Shown: one piece after another, positions 36,119 to 46,632 of the stretch
Position numbering within the stretch: position 1 is the stretch's first letter
Layout: each line of letters begins with the position of its first letter
Origin: Ananas comosus
Lineage: Eukaryota > Streptophyta > Magnoliopsida > Poales > Bromeliaceae
Assembly: GCF_001540865.1 (NCBI RefSeq)
Contig: NC_033621.1
Location: 20,930,344-20,994,343, forward strand
Reading direction: 5' to 3'
DNA: 64,000 bases
Made by a program: the position numbers and the translations under genes
The notes under the pieces: generated by a model
The model's database searches: none
Told to the model about the DNA's origin: nothing
What the model saw: only the letters and a program-made list of their open reading frames with translations

Positions 36119-38027
36119 GCTAATTTACATAACAAATTTATTAGTTTTGATTTGTTACAAAAGTAGGCTGTCTTTTTAGATTTTGTAAATTCGAACCAGA
36201 AATACCAGTGTTCCCTTTTCTCTCTCTTTTTTTTTCGTTCTTTTTTTCTCTCTCCCCAGAGGGCGGCGGAAGCGGAGGCAGAGGCGGCCTACCTTGCCTC
36301 GTCTCTGTACGGCGCACCCTCGCCTATGCACCACCTGCCTTCCTCGCCTCCGATTCTGCCGAGGTCTCACCGCGACCCTCTTTTTTTTTTTCTCTCTGAC
36401 CCTCATCCATCGCCTCCTCGACTTTTTACGACAATAAAGAGGGTAAAGCCGCATCCTCCTCCTCTTCTTTTTTCTCTTGTTCTTTTTTTTTTTTTTCTCT
36501 TCGATCCCCCACCACCGTCTCTGCGACCCTCTACGACGGTAACGAAGACAGCACCGCGTTCTCTTACTCCGCCTTCGCCGGCGCAGGTACCGACACCGGT
36601 GCCGGAGAAGGAGGGCTCCGGAGTGAGCGCGGGTGAAAGCGAAACCAAAAAAAATATAAAAAATAAAGAAAATAAAAGGAATAAACAATAAAATATAAAA
36701 AATATTTTTTTTTCTATAAGAAAAATAAAGAATCAGAGAGAAAAGAAGAAGATGATAAAGATGCACTGTTTGAGAGGAATGTTAAAAATTACACTTTTCT
36801 AAATGAAACTTGCACTCTTTGAATGAAACTTGCACTCTTTAGGTAAAAATTATACTATTTCTTCTCATCCACACAAAAATAATGAAGAAGGAGGAGGAGA
36901 AAGAGGAGAAATAATGCAATTTTTATTCAAAAGAGCTTAATTTTTCTCTCAAATAATTTAAGTTTTCTTTAAAACTGTGCAACGTTCCTCTGAAATAATG
37001 TAACTTTATCATCTTCTTCTTTTCTATCTGATTCTTTATTTTTCTTATAACTTCTTTTCACCCTATCCGACCTTCATCGTCTCCTCCACCGCCTTGGCGG
37101 CCCTTAGCAATGGTAACGAAGGCAATCCCACATTCTCTTCCTCTATCTCCTCCGCCGTCGGCGCCATCGACCCTCGTCGACAATAACGAGGGCGGCGCCA
37201 CCTCCTCCGCAAGCGCCAGAGAAGGAAAAAGAGAAACTCGAATCGGACCTAGATAAGAATGATCATTATATATCATTACTGCTACCCAAAAATGATATAT
37301 AATTTTCTCTCTCAAAAAAAAATTATATATTTTTTTTACTTTTTATTCTTATTTTTACCATCTACATCTTTGTTCGATCCTTAAAGATGGGCACGTCTTT
37401 TTTTTCTCACCCTCACGGGCGGCGAGCACCTCCTCAACAATGACTTCATCACCTTAGTCTCTCATCCGGGGCCATTTTGAGTTATCCTTCTCCTTCTCCG
37501 GCGCCGACGGAGGCAAAAGTGGAGGAGGCGGTGCCACCCTCGTTACCGTCGCCGAGGGCCGCCGGCGCTGGCAGTAGAGGAGATGGAGGAAGAGAATGTG
37601 ACACTCCCCTCGTTACCGTCGCTGAGGATCGACGTGCGGTAGAGGAGACAATGAGGGTCGGAGAGGGTGAAAAGAAGTTACAAGAAAAATAAAGAATCAA
37701 ATAAAAAAGAATAAGATGATGAAATTACACTATTTCAGAGGAACATTACACTGTTTTAAAAAACAAAAGTGCAAAAAAAAGGAAAGGACGAGGATGCGGC
37801 TTTACCCTCTTTACTATCGTAAAGAGCTGGGGATGCAATAAAGGAGGGTTGGAGAGAAAAAAAAAAAAAAAAAGGTCGCAGCGCGGCCTTAGCGTGATCG
37901 AAGGCAAAGAAGGCAGGGGGTGCGCGGGCGAGGGTGAGGGTGAGGGTGCGCCGGACAGAGACAAGGCGGGCCGCCCTTACCTCCGCCTCCGCCACCCTCT
38001 AGGGAGAGAGAAAAAAAAGAACGAGAG

Positions 38028-38069
<42 letters not shown>

Positions 38070-38196
38070 TGAGAGAGAAAAGGGAACAAAGGTATTTGGT
38101 CAGTTTTCTGAAAATACAGTCTGAATATACAAAATCTAAAAAGGCGGTCTACTTTTGCAAAAGCTAAAAAATAGTGGATTATTTATGCAAATTTTT
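36119..38196. mobile_element. Long-arm foldback element (about 2.1 kb), copy A
   Basis: The ends are inverted repeats of several hundred bases. The left has TTACAAAAGTAGGCTGTCTTTTTAGATTTTG, then CT-rich and GC-rich segments (GGCGGCGGAAGCGGAGGCAGAGGC). The right has the inverse (CAAAATCTAAAAAGGCGGTCTACTTTTGCAAAAGC). The middle (36760-37010, 37700-37760) holds AAACTTGCACTCTTT-type repeats. Long A runs at 37857-37874 and 38031-38067 lie in the right arm. Open frames in the arms are low-complexity and mirror each other, so I call none a gene. It is the same family as 59978-62045. Confidence 0.75.
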
Positions 38197-38371
38197 AATT
38201 ATGTTTGAATATTGTTTATTTGATTTTAGTGTATATTCTTTATAGTGTTTGGATGTTTATAGTGGAATAAAGTATTGAATTGATAAAAGTTAAACAAAAT
38301 AACAATTTTTCTCTTTCAATTTTATAATTTAACAACTAATTAAAATCAAATATAAATATATAACTTTAGAG

Positions 38372-39070
38372 TTAAGCTAGAATACTCTCAAAAGCACTAA
38401 GAGGGTAGTGCTTTTGAGTTTTTAGTCATTGGATGGAGAGATGTAAGGTTGGGATGATGGTGGTAGGTGGTGGTAGGTGGGTAAAAATTTTATGGACATC
38501 ATGTCCAAAAAAAATTTTTTGAGGACACTCTGGATGGGCGCCGCGTGACACCCGAGCCACGCGGGCCCATCGGTCCCGTTGCTCTCCCAACAGGGAGAGC
38601 AGTTGGATTTTTTTTGGTGCACCCGGTGCACTAGTTTTGTTTTAAAATTTTATTTTTTATTTTTTCATTATAATTTAATTTTATATATATTATGATATTT
38701 TATAAAAATATATAAAAAATAATTTAGAATTTAAAGATTTAAAATTATTTTTTACATATATTTTTTAAATATAATAAAATAAATATTTATTATATTAAAT
38801 TAAAATTAAAATTAAAATTTTAAAGTAAAAATAGTACACCGGGTGCACCAAAAAAANAGCGGGACGGTGGCCCGCGTGGCTCGGGTGCCACGCGGCGCCC
38901 ATCAAGAGTATTCTCAAAAAAAAAAAAAATTTGGACATGATGTCCATAAAATTTTTGCCTGCGGTAGGTGGAATGGTATTTAATCCAATGATTATTAGTA
39001 ATCAATGAGTAGATCCAAGGGCTAGAAACCTAGAAGCACCCAGGGGTTGGTGCTTCTAAAATTATTCTAG
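38372..39070. mobile_element. Nested foldback/MITE
   Basis: The outer inverted ends are AAGCTAGAATACTCTCAAAAGCACTA and ...TGCTTCTAAAATTATTCTAGCTCA. Inside, TGGACATCATGTCCA (palindromic) and a GTGACACCCGAGCCACGCGGGCCC segment on the left are mirrored on the right (38860-38955). The AT-rich centre is flanked by GGTGCACCCGGTGCAC / CCGGGTGCACC. The single N at 38857 lies in the right inner arm. Confidence 0.65.
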
Positions 39071-39348
39071 CTCAATTCTATAACTTTAAATGTAGAATAG
39101 CAGATTATTTCACAAATTTTTCTTGGAAAAAGTAACTTAGTAATACACAATTTGAATATTCATTTGTTTTATTTGAAGTTAATTAAAATAAATTATAAAA
39201 GAGATAAAGGACATAATAGAAATGGGGAGGAAGTCCGTTAAGCCAGGAGCAAAAAAAATATCACATTTTGAGTGGTGTTTGGGGTATAAAAAGGAAAATC
39301 TCTGACAAGGGGGATATCCTCTAACCAAACATAGCCATAGTATTAAAC
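39071..39348. other. Intergenic spacer
   Basis: AT-rich; no gene or repeat recognised. Confidence 0.4.
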
Positions 39349-41484
39349 TCTATACTAAAGGAGAAACCAAACGACGTCCCTTCGTCGAGCAACGTCATTT
39401 TTTCATACGAGTTTTTTCTCTCTCACATGGCATCTCTTCCCTTTCACATGGTCCCACATGGACTCTATATCCATAGGCCATGTACTTGCCTATTTTACAT
39501 CCCCTCTTTTTTCCCTCTCTCTACATTTCTTTCTATTTCAACACACACGCACACATGGGCTCACATGGCCTCTTGTCCAGGGAGCATGTATTTGCTCTCC
39601 AATTAAAACTGCCATCTCTCCCCTCTCTTTTTCTTGTTTCTCTCTTTCTACATTTTTTTTCTAACCCAAGACACGCACACAAAGGAATTCAAGAAGGAAA
39701 AAAAAAGTGTGAAGCAGTAACAGGGTGGTCAAGAGAAACATGAAATTTGTTTGCTCTCTTTTTTCCCCCTCTTCTTTCCTAATTATTTTACATTATTTTT
39801 TGCATTGCCGAGCTGCTTAAATTTTATTTTCTTTCGGAGAAATTTTTTTCACTAAATTCATTTTGATTTTGTGTAGCAAAAGACTTCATCGAAAAACGGC
39901 GCTATGTCGTGAAGCCGCGTCGCCTGTTTTTTTAAATTTGAAGTTTTAGTTACTTTAATCATTTTACACTGCTTTAACATTGCCGGCCTGCTTACATTTT
40001 AGCTTTTATACTAAAGGAAACCAAACGACGTCCCTTCGTTGAGCCACGTCGTCAATTTTTCATACGAGTTTTCTTTTTCTCACATGGCCTCTATTCCCTT
40101 TCACATGGTCCCACATGGACTCTATATTCATAGGCCATATACTTGCCTATTTTACATCCCCTCTCTCTTCCCTCTCTCTCTACATTTCTTTCTATCCCAA
40201 CACACGCACGCATGGGCTCACATGACCTTTTGTCCAGGAGGCATGTATTTGCTCTTCAATTAACAAAGTCATCTCTCCCCTCTCTTTTCCCCCTCTCTCT
40301 CTCTCTACATTTTTTTCTAACCCAAGACATACACGCACAAAGAAATTTAGGAAGGAAAAAAAAAGTGAAAGCAGTAACAGGGTGGACAAGAAAAACAGGA
40401 AATTTGTTTGCTCTCTTTTTTTCCCCTCTTCTTTCCTGATTATTTTACACTATTTTTTGCATTGCCGAGCTGCTTAAATTTTATTTCCTTTCAGAGGAAT
40501 TTTTTTGCTAAATTTGTTTTGATTTTGTGTAGCAAATGACTTCATCGAAAAATGGCGCTCCGTCGTGAAGCCGCGTCGCTTGTTTTTTTAAATTTGAAAT
40601 TTTAGTTACTCTAATTATTTTACACTTCTTTAACATTGCCGCGCTGCTTACATTTTAGTTTTTTCGGATGAAATTTTTCGCTAAATTTGTTTTGATTTTG
40701 GTGAAGAAAAAGAGTTCGTCGAAAAACGGTGTTCCGTCGTTAAGCCACATCGCCTGTTTTTTTGCTAAATCTAAAGTTGTAGTTACTTATAATATTTTAT
40801 ATTGTGTCTTCTAAGTTTTTTGGCACAGTTGACATTTAATTTTTTTTTCTCTTCTCTTCCTGCAGAATGTAAAGAGGCAATTTACATACTCGGGGAGGTT
40901 AGAAGTGCACCTAAGTGAATATCCACGGTGAATTGTAGAGCAATCTCATCTAAAAAAAAACTCTGGATCAGCGCAGCCGGTATGGAAATTGAATGACATG
41001 TTTGCAATAGCCATAACATACTTGAATTCGAAGATGAACTTAAACTCTAAAAACCAACATGATACACGCCGAGAACTGCTGACTTGACCAGATAAATAAA
41101 AAAATATCAATGAGTCTCTGTGCTTGCAATGCACTCAGATTTAATGATAAACCAACATGTTTGCAGTAGCCGTATATATGTGAGATATTGTTCATACTTG
41201 TGCAGTTTGAAGACTGGAGAAGGGCCAGGCAAGATTAACACCGGCAAGAAATCAAGTGGAACAGATAAGCCATAATCTGAAAACTGTTTTACTAATTATA
41301 TTTGCATTATTATAAATGACATTATATCATATTAGATTATCTGTATTATGTATTTAGTTATCTTACATAATGTGAATGTTATATGTATCTTTATATTTCT
41401 TAACAAATAAATATAATAAAATAATTATCTTATTACCTTCCGGCGTTATTAGCTCCCGCCGCGAAGCGCGGGCCATTACACTAG
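39349..41484 (+). mobile_element. Non-autonomous Helitron-like element with duplicated interior
   Basis: The 5' end is TCTATACTAAAGG (39349). The 3' end is CCCGCCGCGAAGCGCGGG (hairpin, about 41455-41472), eight bases, then CTAG (41481-41484) followed by T. An approximately 650-base block is tandemly repeated: ACCAAACGACGTCCCTTCG at about 39366 and 40020, then CACATGG-rich and CTCTCTT-rich segments. A TCATCGAAAAACGGCGCT...GAAGCCGCGTCGCCTG block occurs a third time near 40712. No Rep/helicase coding is seen. Confidence 0.75.
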
Positions 41485-41499
41485 TTTAGATATAAACTA

Positions 41500-42260
41500 G
41501 AAACAAACCTTGCTTTGCAAACACAAACATGAACATGTAGAACTGCTTCCATTGATAGTCACTTGGTATTGATCATCCCCGCCAATAAGTATGTTGAACA
41601 TATGAAATGCAAATCGTTGAACGGTATATCCTCTCGCACTTCTCATCCGGCTATTGATGGTTTTTTCAACAGTCGTGACAAACTGCGTGGACATTGCAGC
41701 GCCTTCTGTCCGATGTTTTAGAAAAAATTCAACCACTCGATGAAATGTTGCCATCACAAAAGCTGTAATTGGTAAGGCGCGAACTTCTCTCAACACTCCA
41801 TTTAAATTTTCCGATCAGTTAGTTGTCATAATACCTAATCGTCGACCACCATCAAAAGCTTTAGCCCAGTATGTCCTATCGTTATGAAGATTGTCAACCC
41901 AACGCCAAGCTTCTTCATCCATAGCCTTCAATTCTTCCTTTAATGCGTAATATTGCCGTTCTTCTGAAGCACTCCCAATTCGATAAAAAATTTTAAGTAA
42001 GTGTTTTCCTTTGAAATGAATATTCATATTGGCCTTCATATGTCGCAAACACCATCGATGAGCATGACCTTCAGATGGTGGGAATACAAGTGCAACGAGG
42101 TTCGCTAGGCCTTTAAAACGATCTGAAATTAGTGTAATAACTCGAGATCTTGTTATATACCTTCTTAGGCAACTTAAAAACCACTCCCAACTCGAGCCAT
42201 TCTCCCCCTCACAAATTGCGAAAACTAGCGGAAATTAAAACACATTCGCATAGCACTGTG
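41500..42260 (-). pseudogene. Decayed MULE (Mutator-like) transposase
   Basis: On the minus strand, from about 42230: PLVFAICEGENGSSWEWFLS, then RVITLISDRFKGL, FPPSEGHAHRWCLRHMKANM, WRWVDNLHNDRTYWAKAF, GGRRLGIMTTN, then a TGA stop at 41817-41815. In the same frame follow SENLNGVLREVRALPITAFV and a C-terminal GDDQYQVTINGSSSTCSC, the start of a SWIM zinc finger. This is the standard MULE-domain-to-SWIM order. The first catalytic region is missing or unrecognisable. A second stop lies just upstream of PLVFAI and the SWIM end is lost. It is a remnant directly next to the Helitron 3' end. Confidence 0.88.
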
Positions 42261-43284
42261 GCAATTAATGCGTGGCCTCAGTATTTCATACAGTCATGAG
42301 TAGCATCGGATACTAAGGTAATGCGGCAATTATCCCAAACCATTGAAGTCGACGCGTCAAAGCCAAAGGTCGTTGAAACTTCTCGTATTGCTCGCACAAT
42401 ATATACTCAATCTTTGTAATAGTTCCTGAATTTGTTGATTTAAAATAGGAAGTATCGAGGAAGGGTAGCAGTATGATTGCTCCCAATGCGTATTATTTGT
42501 AGTGCCTTTATTGCTGTGCCCGCATGCTTGCTATATGATATTGCATAACGGTGTAATCGCTCTGAACTCGCAGCTTGAATTTCCATCGGGACTCATTGTA
42601 AGCTTGCTTAGTGTAGGTAGTATAAATTGACATTGAAAGATTGGATGTGCAGTTTCGTTGTCTTGTATTTTAGGAATTGGAACAAAAATGGTGTGACGGG
42701 ACCTTTTATAAGTCTTTACTATAAAAATGAATACCTTTCGGTTGAGAGGAATGTAATTACAAGGGCAAGATCGAAACATCGCACAGTATATCTAGTTGTA
42801 TTTGAACTTAACAATTGGAGCATGCATTATGTGCAATGTGCAGCGTCAAAGCCCTTACTAGCATGATTTATCAGAAAAGTACGATTAGCCATGTTTCATA
42901 ATTGTGAGGACTATGATCAATATTTTGTTCAGTATATGCTAAACAGCCTTTGATTATTATTCAGTACCCAGGGACAAACCTGTTGTCGTGGATCTTCAAT
43001 TCACGAATTCACGGTTCGGTACTCTTCATTGTTGGCATTGAGTTTTCAATCATTCACCCTTCATCTGCGAATGGTGCACGTGCGGATGGTTCAGCCACCG
43101 TCAACTGATCAGGATCAAAGAACACGGCCAAAAGGCTCTCGTCTCATAGAAGTAGCATCATATTCGCCCTTGGATCCTCTTATCAGATTTCACTAATACT
43201 CCTATACTGCTATACGTCCAATAGAATAATGTGTAGTCACTGCCCGATTGTTCATTCAGACGATAATTGATTGATCTTCCTTTT
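42261..43284. other. MULE-flanking intergenic DNA
   Basis: 42261-42560 may still be decayed N-terminal MULE sequence on the minus strand, but I cannot align it with confidence. The rest shows no gene. Confidence 0.35.
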
Positions 43285-43680
43285 TGATAGGAGGGATAGT
43301 ATTTTTCACTGGCCAGGACATTTGCATGAGTATAGATGGTCCTGGACTTCGATTCATAAGGAGGGTTAGTTTTTCTTTACTTCCAGCGCGGTCATTCTTG
43401 GAAGATAAGATGATCCTGGACCTTGATAACATAGGGAGCCGGTTTAGTATTTTTTGTTCCAGACCGGCCCATTCATGAACCTGATGATCCTGGAACTTTC
43501 ATCTTATAGGGCGGGCAGTATTTTCTTTCTTCCAAGCGGGCCATTGATGAACACTAATTAGGGAATTATTTTGATAAGGATGGAGGATAGTGGTTTGACT
43601 GAGTATCGTCCATTCTAGTGAACATAAGATGTGGTCGGGGGACTTTTGATAAAGGAAGGGACAGTTGACTAATAGAGATA
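43285..43680. repeat. Degenerate ~90-bp tandem repeats
   Basis: Three to five copies of a unit of about 90-95 bases can be read. Each has a GGAGGGTTAGTWTTT-like start, TTTCTTTACTTCCAGCGCGG, CATTCWTGAAC, then GATGATCCTGGACCTTNGAT. Copies start near 43285, 43360, 43430 and 43507, with a weaker one near 43575. Function unknown; possibly a subterminal region of a large DNA transposon. Confidence 0.55.
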
Positions 43681-44499
43681 TTAAGGATTACTATCCTATT
43701 GAGTTTTTACGTTTAACTAAGTATACAATCAACTGTACATGCATTTTGATCAACCAACGGGAAGACGGATTTCCATAAATGCAGATCGGCAATGCTGCAC
43801 TAATGGCGGGTGAGATGAACCTCAACTATACGAACACTTACAAGACAAAAGTTATTAATTTCGCCGCACCTAAACTAATGAGAATCACGAAAAAAGTTAT
43901 TTTAAAGATCATTACTTTATACCTGATGTTACGATTCGTTTCGATTGACGTAATCTTTGTCATTTTCGGGTACGAATTTCCGTTTGAATAAACCGGTATT
44001 ATTAGGCAGTTCGAAATAAATGTGCCGGACCATCTTTTCCAGATATAATTTTTACATCATGGAACGGATGATATGCATCACGCAGATAGTGTATTTGTCA
44101 TTTGATACGTGTAACAAATTCCATTCGCTTCCATTGGACATAATTCACGTGATGCCGTAGACCGGTTTCTACTCGATCTTATTAGTAATATTGTAATATT
44201 TCCTATTCTAAATCCGAATGAGATATTGGTCGGACCGCGACAATGTTTTACCGGCCACAATATATCGTGGTAATTATTTGTTCTCGACAAAATTTCCGTT
44301 CCCAATGGTATAGAAAGAACAATGTCGCGTATAGAGTTTCTAAAGTGTATATTTAAATGTAAAAAATTATTAATTCAGACATATCACATTTCTAAAATCA
44401 ACAAAAATGAGGTAAAAGATGTTATTACCATTGTTAAGCCGGTCGGCCGTGCGCTGACTACTTTGACAATTAAAACGAGGAATAACTGTGCAAAGAGAC
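43681..44499. other. Intergenic DNA
   Basis: Short open frames only, none with a recognisable domain. No repeat identified. Confidence 0.35.
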
Positions 44500-45890
44500 A
44501 GACATCAATCGTTGAAGCAGGGGGGGGTGGGGGTTGCAGAGAGTTTGGGTGGGGGGGGAGACGGCAGTGGAAGGTTGCTCATGTGAGCGGTTACAGAGTT
44601 TGTCACAGGTGGGGGGTGGGGATTCTCATGTGGGAAGCCTCAAGTGGCTTCTCACAGTGAGATCCACTGTGAGAGTGTTGGGGAGTGGGGGATTTTCATG
44701 TGGAAGCCTCAAACCCACGTGCCTCACAGTGGCTTCTCACTGTGTTCAGAAGCCCCCGCGCTACGAGTTGAGAAGCTCACAGTGGGCTTTCTCACTGTGA
44801 GAGGGGGGGGGGAGGAGGCGATTCGCACAGTGGAGGGCTTCATATGTGTAGAAGCAATGTGAGGGGGAGAGTGGGGGAGGGGAGGGTTGTAGAGGCAGCG
44901 ACACTGTGAGAGGGTTCTGCATCGAATTTCACAGTGAGATAGACTTTCTAACTGTGAGAAGCTCTCAAGAGGGAGGTGGGGTGGGGTTGTGGTTGGGTGG
45001 GGTTCTCATTGTGAGAAGCCTCACGAGGGGGTGAGAGGCCGGCCAGGCGGCGTCGGCCGACGGCGGCGGTTGGGCCACAGAGGGAGAGGAGAGAGACGAG
45101 AGAAGATGATTCGAGTGGATGAGGAGAGAGAATGAAGATGAGATGATAGCGTGGAGGAGAGAGGACGAGAGAGAGAAGCTTTATAGGGGCTAGGGAGTAA
45201 CGAGAAAATGAAGTACTCGGGCAACAAAGGGCGCGGCCTCGGCAGGCTGGAGGGCTCGGCGCTCGGCGGCAGCGGGGGCGGCAGTAGAGAGAGAGAGCAA
45301 GAGGAGAGAGCGAGAGAGGAGAGATCGAGAGTAGAGGGAGAGATGAGACAGGAGTTCGGGGGGGGGGGGGTGGGGGGGGTATTTTTCAAGGAACCGGTTT
45401 GATTGGTTCCCGTGTTAGAGGGTGATTGCTGGACACGGTGAACCATTACCGTGTCAATACAATCTCTGGACACGGTGGGATTGGTTCACGTGTCATACAA
45501 ATGTATTAAGCTCCCCGACAATGGGTTAAGTCCGTGTTCAATACAAGTAGCAGGCGATGTTTGGCCAAAAATGAAAGTGCAAGGACACGGAAATGGTTCA
45601 CCGTGTCTAAAAGCGTCGTGGAATACAGTTCACCGTGTTTAAACACGGGTGACGAATCGTGTCTATGCAATGTTAAACCCGAGCGGGGTGGGAGAAAACA
45701 ATGAACCATAGGATGATTCGGTTCAACCAGTGTTTACACGGGTGAAAGATCACTGTGTTCAATTGATACTGGCCAGACCTGCCGGTGGCGTGACGTGGCG
45801 CTGGCGTGCAGGGGCCGGGCCATTTTTGCAATAATTTTACACAGTAGACTATTTTTGAAATAATTTGCTCTGGCGGTATTTTGCAAAAAA
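44500..45890. mobile_element. Motif-array, G-run-rich transposon segment
   Basis: 44560-45020 carries about ten copies, in both orientations, of CTCACAGTG/CACTGTGAG with AGAAGC neighbours. G runs of 7-12 lie at 44519, 44551, 44800 and 45358-45380. 45021-45350 is GA-rich. 45420-45760 carries ACACGGTGAACC/GTGTTTAAACACGG words, and 45780-45890 ends with GTGGCGCTGGCGTG and GGGCCATTTTTGCAA, as in the arms of 58240-59024. I read it as a degenerate or composite DNA transposon with subterminal repeats. The open frames (Ser/Pro-rich or Gly/Glu-rich) are compositional. Confidence 0.5.
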
Positions 45891-46632
45891 AAGCCATATT
45901 TTTAAAATTTTATGTAAATTAATGTCATTTATTTTTAATATTATAATTATATGTAATATAATTTTTATGCAATATTCATAAATAAATTTTAATTTATTTT
46001 TAAGTTCTAAGAATGATAAAAAAAAATTGTGTGCTACATGTTGTTTACATAATACAAAATTTTCTTTTCTATTTTGACTTTAAAACTAAAAAAGGTTTCA
46101 TAGCACCAACTTTATATTAGCACCAACTTTGCGCTTGCAGGATTATTGGTCTAAAAAAGGGTTTCATAGCACCAACTTTTGAATCGTAGTTTTCATTTTC
46201 AATTCACAGGCAACATAAAATGTGGCCACAAATTTAGATTCAAACTGTGAAATACAAAAGGGAAGGCAAAAAATTTTCACAACTAACAGGTTCTTAGATT
46301 TCTTAGCAACCGCATTATTCCACAAGTAGCCACAAATAGTCAGATTTGCTACACTGCTGCGGAAACCAAAACTTCAAATTACTTCAGGAACGAAATGTAA
46401 CAGGAGTATCAGTATTCGCTAATAAAGCAATTAAAATCATTAAGCTAATAATAGAAAAGAGGGTGCTAACAACAAGAACAGATGGAAAAAACACCATGTG
46501 ACAAGCTACAAAAATAACTGTAACTATAACATTTGTATCCTGCAAAAGCCATGTTCGCTTCCTTTTCACGGTTCACTACAAGTTGCTCCATTCCCCCTTC
46601 CATATCAGAAATCCCTATTGGGCTTCCGCAAA
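45891..46632. other. Intergenic DNA and 3' flank of the CP31-type gene
   Basis: AT-rich. GGTTTCATAGCACCAACTTT is directly repeated near 46094 and 46160. The part next to 46632 should be the 3' UTR of the RNA-binding protein gene. Confidence 0.4.

Noticed and set aside
36176..36766. 196-codon Arg/Lys-rich minus-strand frame
   Set aside because: It lies in a foldback arm, is low-complexity and has no recognisable domain.
42627..42866. 79-codon plus-strand frame near the MULE remnant
   Set aside because: No recognisable domain, and it is antisense to likely decayed transposon sequence.
45021..45473. 150-codon Ser/Pro-rich minus-strand frame
   Set aside because: It reads through GA-rich transposon DNA and no conserved motif is present.
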